A DNA stretch of 64,000 bases, taken from contig OY735201.1 of the NCBI GenBank assembly GCA_963457665.1, forward strand, positions 32,093,748-32,157,747. The letters run 5' to 3'. The stretch is from Thysanoteuthis rhombus. Its lineage: Eukaryota; Mollusca; Cephalopoda; Oegopsida; Thysanoteuthidae. The position numbers and the translations under genes are program-made. A model generated the notes under the pieces. That model was given only the letters and a program-made list of their open reading frames with translations. It was not told the DNA's origin and made no database searches. This document shows positions 55,673 to 64,000 of this stretch, one piece after another; positions within the stretch are counted from its first letter, which is position 1; each line of letters begins with the position of its first letter.

Positions 55673-58600
55673 TTTAAAACTTTTGGTTCAGAAAACAAAA
55701 GATTGAAAATAATTTTGATAATATAAATATAAATTTCCATTTTTTTATAAACAGTAATAGGTATGCCCTAATATTTTCACAGGGAAAATAGCCTCTTTTT
55801 TCATAAACATGATTAAGATTTGAACATTTTTTTCTTATCTTTTGTTTTTCCTAGGAAGACGACAGCCAAAGTCTTTGTCTGTAAAAGAAAAACAAATTTT
55901 CATTAATTTCAACGTAAAATTGGATTGTTAGTAAGCCGACGTTTCTTTAATTTTTCCGAATGATTTCACTTTTTCTTGAGTTTCTACGAATTGTCATAAA
56001 TTTTAGTATACATGGTTCATATTTTAACTTATCGAAAATCCTTTACAGTACAATTGTTCCCCGTCATCAATTTTGACAATTGTAACAATACACTGTAATG
56101 AAAGTTATGTAATGGATAGATTCGTTCTTACCGCAGATCTTAGCATTTTTTTCTTTCCTTATCAAATCATGAACTTCCAACTTTTCACCTGAAGGAAGCA
56201 TTTTGCAGCTTTTCTTTGGCATAGCCGAATTACTAGCATCGCTACTCCCGCATTTTGGTGACGATTACTTGATAAAACTTATGAATTGTTTATTTCTGGA
56301 GTTGATCACGGGTAAATGAAACAGCACAAAGTGAAACCGCGGAAAGTGAAACCATGATAAGGACGAGGCACTGTTTATGTCTTTTAGGAACAAAAAGGTT
56401 ATCTAACATTTTGTGTAATACCTAAATATGCAATAGGATAACGGAATGAGTATCAATTAAATATACAGGTCCGTCTCAAGTGATAGAGAAAAGTGCCAAA
56501 TTCCATGAAGTTGAAAATACCAGTCTAGGTGTAAGATGCTGTCTGATCTATCACCAAGATGACGGACTTATTCATTCCCAACCCAAGTTTCAACTCATCC
56601 ATTATCTATGGAATCAATAGTTTTATTTCTAAATGTCACTACATGTCAAATACACAGAAATATTCAACCATATGTATGAACAAACTTCAATAATAAGAAA
56701 TCTAAATAAATTTATATAGTTTGTGGAAATATTTTTCAGATAAAAATGTTCTGCTTTCTGTCTTCTTATTAAAAAGTTTCATCTGAATTTCATTAAAAAA
56801 TATATAGCCCAGAACACAATTTTTACTATGGAGTTTATATGGTTCACAGAAATAATTTTCAGGTGAAAATGTTCTGCGATCTACCTTCCCATTAATAACA
56901 CAAATATAATTACAATAAAATTGACGGTTACTATTATTGATCGGTGTTTCTTTATTTTCAAAAATGTCACTTGTAGGATAATAAGTACTTCTACAACTTC
57001 TTTGCCGACCATTTTTTTTTAATGATTGGACCCCTTCGTAACACAACATTGCCAGACAGGCTTAATAGTATAAAATCAACCAGGTTTGATTGTTAGGCAC
57101 TGACATGCAGTAAACTTCAGTCTAGAATATTTCTTCAAAGTTATAAGGACATATTATATTTACCGTATTAGTATTTTCCAACGTTAGAATCGACTCTCAT
57201 CTTCAGGAAATCTGTAATAGTCGCAACAGTGACTCTCTGATCGATGATTGCAATTAGGGACAAAACATAGAACAATTGCTGATTTGTTCAATGCTCATTG
57301 CCCGCTCGAAGGAACTGAGGGAAAAATCAGTAAAAAAAATCGATAAAATGACTAAAACCTATCAAAATATCTTCATAAGTTTAAACCGACCGTCCTATAC
57401 TTGCAGACTGTGCGAAATTGCAATCGAAATAGCAAAAATTAAAATAAAATAAAAAATAAAAACGACGGAAAAAGAACAAGCAAGATTTTACAAGAACAAA
57501 ATAAGTATTAAATTTTTTACGGATGTAACCAGAAGTCAGCTGACGACGTCAACACTTGAAAAAATCGCTTTTCAATCAACAAATTTACCTCCCTGTCGCC
57601 AGAAATATTTGATTTGTGGGCACAGAAACTGACCGGGGTGATCAGTGGAATAACAGAAAAAAAAAACTAAACAAACACGTAATCATCAATGAAAAATACC
57701 GAAACCTTGCCGAGCTATACCGGGTTCGGAAGCAGTTTGTCCTGAAATACAACCGTTTCATTTTCTTCACTACTTACAAAATTTCCTATACCACTATTGT
57801 GACATACTCAAAAAACGCAGCTCAACCAAAAACAGTGATAGTGTTTTGTTAAAAAAGACAAGTCATTTTTACGTGGTCGAATGATGGCATGTAATCTAGG
57901 CACTTGGTTAAGATATACATCAATATTACATAGCTTCAACAATGAAAAGTATATAAAGCAATCAACAAGCCAAAGTAGTAGCAATGTTGAAATTAAGAGG
58001 AAAAGTTCTGAAGAGTTAGAGAAGATTCTGCTGCTCTACCTATCTGTGCGGTCGAAGGTCGTCAGACGAAATGGTTTCATACTTTGAACGAAGAAGAAAT
58101 ATCATCCCTTGTTTGATCCCTTGAGCTTTCTCCATTCTCTATCTGAATAAAATGAGAACTCTCAACCACAATGACAGAATTCAAAATTTCCGACATCCTA
58201 CCACTAAGGAGATCATTTGCTCGTCTACCAATCGTCAATGTTACTTAATTATTGATGAAAGTTTTGGGGTATTTGTTTGATGAATCCTACCCATGATATC
58301 ATGGAGTACATAAACAGTAACTCTATTCTTTGCTTCTTAGTACTTTGTTTTTATGCGGTTTGATTTTTCTCTCCGATTACTACGCTTTATCTGTTTCTAG
58401 TCACTCACATGTATGACTCGGTCATTTTGAATTAGTCGGAGGCTTACTTAAAACTAACCAATCAAAATAATTCTTGATCTCTTCACATAGTCAGTGCAGA
58501 TAATAATCTGTCTTTCAAAATGGCTTAGAAATGGCAGATGCCGGAGTTCAACTCTGAATTCGCATCGGATTCCCCATAAAATCTGAGAAGCTGATAAAAA

Positions 58601-59774
58601 TGTCCGTTGAACGAGAGTGCAGAGAACCATCTGTATAGTTTGTGGATCAGCTGCCCTCTCCTGTTTGACCCTTGAAGTCAGCCGACGTCGGCAAAACGAG
58701 TTTGTGTTGTGACATGTAATCAATAAAGGCTCGGTGGGTGACTATAGATCACCTCTAGATCTAGCATTGCATTGCCCTGTCTTTATGACTCATTTACTAA
58801 TAAGCCTCCTCATCGAATTTCCTTGTTACCCTCAATAGGGGGAAAGGAATCTGTAGTACTCACGTGATAGAGCCTCTTGCACATCTTTGTAAGCGCCGTG
58901 ACTAGGCGTGGGAAGATGTTAGTACTTTATTCGTAACAGGGTAGCCATTTGCTATCTTTCAAGACCAGAATATTGCAAATTTGGTACTGAACAAATCTAT
59001 TTGGTTCCAAAAATAAAGATTTGGAACTGAGAAATATTTATAAAAGATAACACTCCCTCAGGCACGAATGATATGATACGATATAAATAATTATAAGCTG
59101 TAAATAGATTTTAAGAAATACGTATTTTAATCCATTTTCCCTGCAAGCTTAGTCAGATAGTGGAATTTAAGTTATTTGATTATTTTGGCACTGAAGCTAC
59201 TAAATTTGGTTCCAAGACCAAATAAATTGGTCTTGTGCAGCAAAAGACAACCTGATTAATAGTGGTCTAAATCACAAAGTTTACTGGTATGCAAGGCTCT
59301 TGCCTACTTACCAAGGGTATTTTTTTTTCATACATCTTATAATGTTATGGAGTTCACGTAACTGTTTCTGTACTAGTATAATCGGTAAAGCAATTATTTT
59401 GGTAGATCAAGTATTGTAACCGATCATTGATTTTTGACAACTTATATCTTTGTAGTGTAATCTTTCTGTGAGGTATTTAGCTCCATTATTGATAACTTCT
59501 CCTGCAAAAGGTGTTGTTTATTTAGAGGGAACCGCGGTATATATTTTAGTTTACTCAACTTTAGTTAGTAAGTGAAACCACTCCTGTAAATTGATGAAAA
59601 GAATTCGGGATATAAAGTTAGAATTTCATAGTTTTATTATATTAAATCATGTACGACCCCCCCCCCCATGAATGAATTTTCCCCTAATATAGAATGTTGT
59701 GTCTGGCCATAACATTTTTGACGCATTCATTTTCGACATTATTATAGTTAAGCTGTGATTTTCCAAATACAACT
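55673..59774. other. Long AT-rich stretch, nothing recognised
   Basis: Frames up to 115 codons (56702-57049, minus strand) are AT-driven. In that frame two similar phrases (ENYFCEPYKLHSKN and EKYFHKLYKF) reflect an underlying DNA duplication of about 125 bp (GTTTATATGGTTCACAGAAA at about 56832 and ATTTATATAGTTTGTGGAAA at about 56709). No protein family, RNA gene or named repeat was recognised in the remainder. Confidence 0.45.
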
Positions 59775-59855
59775 AAAAATTAAGGTGAAAGTAAATAATT
59801 GCCAAACATTTATGATATTTTACAATGCTTCAACTAATAAAAATGGATGATATTG
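59775..59855 (+). mobile_element. SINE 3' end with CTTCAACTAATAAA tail, copy 3
   Basis: GAAAGTAAATAATTGCC and TTTTACAATGCTTCAACTAA followed by TAAAAATGG; homologous to 47825-47915. The head is not recognisable. Confidence 0.6.
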
Positions 59856-59929
59856 CTTCACTGACACTTGGCTAAGAAATAAACCAAATACAACCGACAA
59901 AAAGTGGATTCGCTCAATTATCCTACGTT

Positions 59930-60190
59930 TTTTATGCTTACGTGCAACTGTCTTTCGCTCATTTGTTTCCGCTGATTTGTTGCCGCTTTTTGTCACGCAC
60001 TCATTTGCCAGCCAACCGAGCCATCAGAGGGGGGGGCGGAAGGTACAGAAGACTGGCAGGGAGAGAGAAAGAGGGGAAGAGGAGGGTACACACAACCTCT
60101 ATGACAACTGCCAAACAAACGCTGAACGCTATTTTCGCTTTTCGCCCTTTTTTGTCAAATCAAAAAAGTGGCATAACGCGAGTGTAACCT
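59930..60190 (+). repeat. Partial copy of the 9.9-10.9-kb element
   Basis: CACAACCTCTATGACAACTG, GAACGCTATTTTCGCTTTTC and GCCCTTTTTTGTC followed by AAAAAAGTGGCATAACGCGA correspond to CACTGCCTCTATAACGACTC, GAACGCTGTTTTCACTTTTC and GCCTTTTTTTT followed by AAAAAGTGGCGTAAAGTGAA at 10822-10920. A GA-rich run precedes both (GGGAGAGAGAAAGAGGGGAA here). This confirms the earlier element as a dispersed family. Confidence 0.65.
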
Positions 60191-60194
60191 GTAC

Positions 60195-60260
60195 ACATTC
60201 TAGAACCATCGTCACTCGATGAAGGCCGGAGTGTACACGGCCGAAATGTTGTGAACAAAT
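60195..60260 (+). other. Hammerhead-ribozyme-like motif
   Basis: CGATGAAGGCCGGAGTGTAC followed by ACGGCCGAAATGTTGTG has a GATGA core, a perfect 5-bp stem (GGCCG/CGGCC) with a 9-base loop, and then GAAA. This is the central arrangement of type I hammerhead motifs and of the similar sequences carried by Penelope-like retroelements. The match to the consensus core is imperfect, and the outer stems are not convincing, so catalytic activity is doubtful. No Penelope coding sequence is seen beside it. Confidence 0.4.
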
Positions 60261-60654
60261 GAACGTATACACTAGTCCGACCATATCATACATAATGATA
60301 AATATACATACAACTACACCAACAAACGCACGCTCAATAGCACATTTACACACACGTATATACATTAAAATATACACGTCTGATCGTATATGCCGGAGAT
60401 AAACCAACAGAGTTTTATTCGAGCGGTAAATATGATAAAGATTATTTGAAATTTGCATATCTTGAGAACAGGAAAATATATTTATCGAATGATATACCCT
60501 GGATAATGAGAAAGATTGATAGACGAAAATCAAATTTTTATGGGTACTATTTATGTTCATCTTAATTTTTAGTTGCTTTTTATCGTAGCTTTCCTCAGAC
60601 CGGCTCCCTTCAGCAGTGAGTAAATAGCGTTGATTGGAAGTAAAGAATAAGCCT

Positions 60655-60790
60655 CGGGTGAGACTGGTAGAGTGGTTGTGCTCAAACCTAGCCACCCTCG
60701 TGAGGGATGTTAGTTTGAGTCTCGCGTGTCATGAGAGTCATAAAAATCAATAATAATGATTTATAATACTTCATCTAATAAAGATGAGTA
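60655..60790 (+). mobile_element. tRNA-Leu/Ser-like SINE with CTTCATCTAATAAA tail, copy 4
   Basis: The head has an A box ACTGGTAGAGTGGTTGTG, a perfect variable-arm-like hairpin CCCTCGTGAGGG and a B box GTTAGTTTGAGTCTCGCG. A long variable arm suggests a type II tRNA (Leu or Ser) ancestor. The body ends AATGATTTATAATACTTCAT followed by CTAATAAAGATGAG, the tail shared with 35.0, 47.9 and 59.8 kb. This is the only copy with a readable head, and it defines the family. Confidence 0.65.
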
Positions 60791-62214
60791 ATTAAAATGT
60801 GTTTCAATCTCAAATAGAAGATATAACATAATCTTGTCCCCGCCTGTAAACATGTCCGTTTAAACAACGTTCAAATATTTCAGAATGAAAATGAGCACTT
60901 ATACACCCTGAATCTATATGAGGTTGTGCACATAGTTGAGCATGTATCTTTTAGTATGTCTATGTATTCAATTTCTGGGTGTATATATGCACTTGATTGA
61001 GTATTCAATTGTCTGTGTGCGCTGTAGAGTCCATACTTGAGCGCATGTGTCTATGCTAGTGCGCGCGTGTGTGTATGTGTGTGTCTTGGGCTGCATTGAT
61101 TGTGTTTCAACTGTATAAGTAAGCGAATGAATATACAAATGGGAATGTGCGTTTTTAGAGGCAGATATTTGTGAAGACAGGGAAAAGCTTATGTTATTTT
61201 TGCTACATGAAATTAAAATGTGTTTATTTTTCCCTTTCGTTATCTAGGGGATATCGTTCCGTAACGAGAGTTAGTCTGCTCTCGAGATATGCATGTTGCA
61301 AATAATTGGTGTACAGATTTGTGTAGCATCTCTAGATACACATAAAACAGGAGGAGACAAAAATTACTGACGGTACTAAGACCTCTGCAGTCTCTGGGAT
61401 TTCCTGGTGGAACCACTAAAACTTCGTGCCACGGAATGCCTTTAAAAGACAACCAAAAGCTATATAAATCATTTCTTTCAGAAACATTAGAAGACATGAT
61501 GGAGGTCTGGCACATCTGGTACTGTAAATGCAACAAGCTTCGGCTTCTTGGGAACCCGGCCAAAAGACACAAACCGTTGAAATTAAGAAGATAAGTCACA
61601 TTCACGCACGCACATAGGGAGAGTCAAACGATCAAAAATTGGATAAAAATTTATTTACGAGTCTGGAAGTATGCGAAATTTCTCGAAATCCATACACTAG
61701 GTACTGTCAAAAGTTCTTGTGAATAACTGTACAAGAATCTTATTGCGCATTTTTTTGGTGGGGCATAAGAAAAACTCTACATACCCTATAGAAAAAGAGA
61801 TTTCTTGAAAAAAAATTATTAAAAAAAAGTTTAGGAGTTTGGAAATCTTCTTAAAATACGCTACTTTTTTGCTTGTTTTTCTGGTAAAAGTTCTCGTGGA
61901 TTACTAGACTTTACAAGTATCTATTAGCCCCAATTTGGAAGAAAATAGATAATCATGTACTGTATCCTCTTTTAACCAGGAAGTGGGAAGGAATAATTAA
62001 AACAAGTAAATGTTCATGTATTCTTAAATCATTTGGACTTCTGCAATGTATTTCATATGCCTAGACTTATTTATTTGGCCACTGTCAAACGTTACTTGAG
62101 TACCTAACGGGGTATCATTTTGGGCAGTATGGATAGCGTATGTTTATGCGATATATACCAAGTGTAGTTCAACGGACAAATTAGGGGAAAAGATTGTATA
62201 GTGCCCAAGTCAGG
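60791..62214. other. Non-coding stretch, nothing recognised
   Basis: A 121-codon minus-strand frame at 61240-61605 contains KGIPWHEVLVVPPGNPRD, which reads like translated repeat sequence and matches no protein I know. A (GT)-rich segment lies at 61060-61085. Confidence 0.4.
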
Positions 62215-62330
62215 AAGGACTTCCAGCCTCAGAAGAAAAAAGAAATCAGCATTCGAAATCCCAACTTGACCCTGGGCTCGAACATAAACCTCTGGTACCG
62301 GTGGGAAATACGTACCCATTTCAGCGTCAA
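62215..62330 (-). mobile_element. tRNA-derived SINE, family B, copy 2
   Basis: Phrases ATCAGCATTCGAAATCCCAA, CCTGGGCTCGAACATAAACC, TCTGGTACCGG and GGGAAATACGTACC match the copy at 30440-30575 in order. Minus-strand B box ATGTTCGAGCCCAGG. Confidence 0.7.
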
Positions 62331-62334
62331 ATGC

Positions 62335-62450
62335 TGGGTCAGTTAAGTAGAAATTAACAAGCAGACATTGCTATTGTAAAGAGTTCGATCCCCACAAGGT
62401 GCTTTAGACATGTGGCCCTTTGCAAGACTAAGCTTAGTAAAAATACAAAC
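62335..62450 (+). mobile_element. tRNA-derived SINE (29-kb family), plus strand
   Basis: Head GTTAAGTAGAAATTAACAAG, CAGACATTGC, B box AGAGTTCGATCCCCACAAGG, then TTTAGACATGTGGCCC and tail CAAGACTAAGCTTAGTAAAA. Full family order is present. Confidence 0.75.
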
Positions 62451-62454
62451 ATCT

Positions 62455-62575
62455 TCGATACCTGTTGTAAGATAGTGATTAGTTAGCCAATCTGCTGCTA
62501 GTGTAATGAATTCCACCCACGCTGGACGCTCTGCTATTGTGGTTCTGTGTCAGACAAAGCTAAATAAATATCTAA
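62455..62575 (+). mobile_element. tRNA-derived SINE (29-kb family), plus strand, adjoining copy
   Basis: Head TGTTGTAAGATAGTGATTAG, TTAGCCAATCTGCTGC, B-box remnant AATGAATTCCACCCACGCTG, and tail GTGTCAGACAAAGCTAAATA. It directly follows the preceding copy in the same orientation. Confidence 0.7.
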
Positions 62576-62582
62576 ATACTTT

Positions 62583-62640
62583 AGAGCAGAGCTTTCCAGA
62601 CTTTTTGCATTGGCGACACACTTATGACAAAATGTATAAC
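62583..62640 (+). mobile_element. hAT-type MITE end
   Basis: AGAGCAGAGCTTTCCAGACT, then TTTTGCATTGGCGACACACT, resembles the Charlie-like hAT terminus AGAGCAGTGGTTCTCAAACTTTTT followed by a CGACCCACTT phrase. No partner end was found. Confidence 0.5.
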
Positions 62641-62725
62641 AATACCTTGATAGTGCAGTTTTGATTAGTGTTAGTTTTGATGTAATACGGTTATGTTATT
62701 GCTGTACATATTAAGTAACTAAGTA

Positions 62726-63092
62726 TCATCATCATCATCATCATCATCATCAGTCTTTTAAAGTCCGTCGTTAGACATAGACCTTCCCCAGGATTCGTCA
62801 CAATTCTCTGTCATGGGCATCGCAGAGTCAGTATTTTCTAAATTTGTCCTGTTCATCTCTCCATCTTGTATTCTGTCGGTATCGGTTTCGCATGTGATCT
62901 CTGGGGATCCATGTTGTGAGTCATGATGTCCATCGGTTGTTTGTCATTCTTGCAACATGGCCTGCCCATTGCCATTTAAGTTTTCTAATAGAATCTATGA
63001 TGTCTCTAACTCCTGTTCTCTTCCTGATATACTGTGTTGTCTTGTGATCTCTCCATGTGAGGTTGAGCATGATTCTCTCATGTGTGCGTTTA
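62726..63092 (-). pseudogene. RTE-type LINE 3' end
   Basis: The minus strand encodes TTQYIRKRTGVRDIIDSIRK, then LKWQWAGHVARMTNNRWTS, the conserved C-terminal segment of RTE-clade ORF2 (R..V.DI...I..LKW.WAGH.AR...RW). Towards lower coordinates the 3' untranslated part ends in a (TGA)n tail, seen on the plus strand as (ATC)n at 62727-62750. The 5' limit of homology with the 53-kb copy is near 63090, so the element is strongly 5'-truncated. Confidence 0.8.
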
Positions 63093-63093
63093 T

Positions 63094-63144
63094 TGAACAG
63101 TGCTGTTCCGAACTGTACGTGACATTTTGGAACAGCACTATTCA
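63094..63144. repeat. Short inverted repeat at the RTE 5' truncation point
   Basis: TGAACAGTGCTGTTCC (63094-63109) and GGAACAGCACTATTCA (63129-63144) form a 16-bp stem with one mismatch and a 19-base loop. It sits exactly where the RTE similarity stops and may be an end of the element into which the LINE inserted, or an inversion made during integration. Confidence 0.6.
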
Positions 63145-63344
63145 AAACATACTTGTAGTTTATTCAATAAATTCTCATTCTCAGTGTTTGCTGCAGTATC
63201 ACGATTAAGAATTTAGTAAAAATACAACGGCAAGTGAGCATGTTCATAAGTCGTGAGCAAGGCAACACTAATTTGCTTACAATTATAACTGGAGGTAAAA
63301 ATCTTCATACAGTGGTATGCAAATGCCTGGGGTGCAAAATAATC

Positions 63345-63550
63345 GTCATCAGCATTATCATTATCACCAACCTTTTAGTGTCCATCGTTGGACATTGAGC
63401 TTCTCCAAAATTCGCCAAGCCTCTCTATCGTAAGTATCACGGAGACAGTACATTCTGAATTTATCTAGTTTATCACACCATCTTATATTTTGTCGGCCCC
63501 AGTTTTGCATGTGATCTTTAGGGATCCACGTTGTGAGTCGTGATGTCCAC
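63345..63550 (-). pseudogene. RTE-type LINE 3' end, second copy
   Basis: The minus strand encodes WIPKDHMQNWGRQNIRWCDK, then LDKFRMY, and ends AWRILEKLNVQRWTLKGW, the usual last residues of RTE ORF2 (R...W....FVQQWT). The plus-strand left edge carries an ATCA-rich tail. The copy is about 200 bp, truncated where a 32-bp tandem repeat begins. Confidence 0.7.
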
Positions 63551-63625
63551 CGATATGCAAATGTCCATATACACAAATGACCGGTAGGCAAATGTCCATA
63601 TACACGAATGACTGGTACGCAAATG
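63549..63625 (+). repeat. Tandem repeat of about 33 bp, 2.3 units
   Basis: ATGCAAATGTCCATATACAC, then AAATGACCGGTA, and AGGCAAATGTCCATATACAC, then GAATGACTGGTA, followed by a partial ACGCAAATG. It lies at the 5' edge of the adjacent RTE fragment. Confidence 0.9.
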
Positions 63626-64000
63626 ATTCTCACCAAAGGGAGAGATACACCCTGATCCTCGGCAGAACACACAGATATTCTGATGGTCGACAGGAGTGTA
63701 GATTCATACGCAAATAACTCAATCAATTTTGACGAGCAGTATGCTAGTAAACTAAACTCCTTATATAAAACACCAATTAAGCGTCTCTTACTGTCTATTG
63801 AGTTTGTTAAGGGAGATATTATTTAATACTAATTAAAGAGTTGCCTCCCTTACTTTTTTTTTTACAAATTTGTGAAAAAGTTAAGTTCATTCTGGTCGAA
63901 CATGAACAAGAAAATATGAAATAACATGATATTTCTGATAATTTGTCGAGTACCGTGTAAAAGCAAATTTATTAAAATACAGTTGTATTTTGACGGTATG
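63626..64000. other. Window end, nothing recognised
   Basis: AT-rich sequence with no open frame or repeat that I can name. Confidence 0.5.

Noticed and set aside
60129-60695. 188-codon minus-strand open frame, the longest outside microsatellites
   Set aside because: It runs through a SINE head, unrelated AT-rich text and the edge of a dispersed repeat, with no domain or start context. Overlap of different repeats explains it better than a gene.
60655-60740. Possible functional tRNA-Leu or tRNA-Ser gene
   Set aside because: The variable-arm hairpin is perfect, but the acceptor stem does not close and the tail is shared with three other loci. A SINE explains it better.
1-64000. CRISPR arrays, prokaryotic operons and ribosome binding sites
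   Set aside because: Spliced eukaryotic exons, SINEs and LINEs show this is animal nuclear DNA. The regularly spaced repeats seen are minisatellites or microsatellites without unique spacers.

Overview
This is a repeat-dense, AT-rich animal genomic window with one clear host gene. The combination of a metazoan Wnt gene split by introns, very long (TA)n microsatellites, many decayed tRNA-derived SINEs ending in an AAGCTTAGT-type tail, and Tc1/mariner, hAT and RTE remnants suggests a lophotrochozoan, most plausibly a cephalopod of the octopus type. That assignment is inference; no species-specific gene is present.

Host gene: the plus strand carries the last two coding exons of a Wnt ligand (14479-14747 and 17023-17484). 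They are separated by a 2.3-kb intron with consensus GT/AG borders, and potential poly(A) signals follow the stop codon. Together they encode about 243 residues with 20 cysteines, the acylated-serine motif CHGVSGSC and the C-terminal CxCKFxWCC block. The N-terminal third must lie in upstream exons that I cannot recognise between 1 and 14478. Subfamily is uncertain: Wnt16 fits best by eye, with Wnt2 and Wnt4 as alternatives. No other intact protein-coding gene is visible, and almost all other open frames are short, lie in repeats, or are translated microsatellites.

Layout. 1-14 kb: intergenic or upstream-intron sequence with (TA)n arrays, a mariner-type MITE at 3.7-4.3 kb, SINEs, a 5S-rRNA-derived fragment at 8.5 kb, a candidate inverted-repeat element at 9.9-10.9 kb and a mariner transposase fragment at 11 kb. 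14.5-17.7 kb: the Wnt 3' end, whose intron holds a second mariner fossil. 17.7-31 kb: dispersed repeat pairs, a 320-bp repeat copy, a decayed Lys/Glu-rich coding-like stretch (24.4-25.3 kb), a run of three minus-strand SINEs (29.1-29.5 kb), a 112-bp tandem duplication and a large palindromic microsatellite at 31 kb. 32-33.3 kb: a dead hAT (ZMYM1-like) transposase. 34-47 kb: mostly unremarkable AT-rich DNA with SINEs, an RTE 3' end and an inverted-repeat element at 41.7-42.2 kb. 48-55 kb: a 5S-headed SINE, repeat tandems, a purine-rich minisatellite, a complete-looking but inactivated Tc1 element with double (IR/DR-like) termini, a decayed RTE LINE, and a roughly 320-bp tandem array. 55-64 kb: quiet DNA, then a hammerhead-like motif, a tRNA-like SINE with a conserved tail, and clustered SINE and RTE ends.

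The genes do not form a working system beyond the single Wnt locus. The main biology is the Wnt ligand and a layered record of transposons, several of whose families recur within the window and so can be defined from it alone. All repeat boundaries are by eye and approximate.
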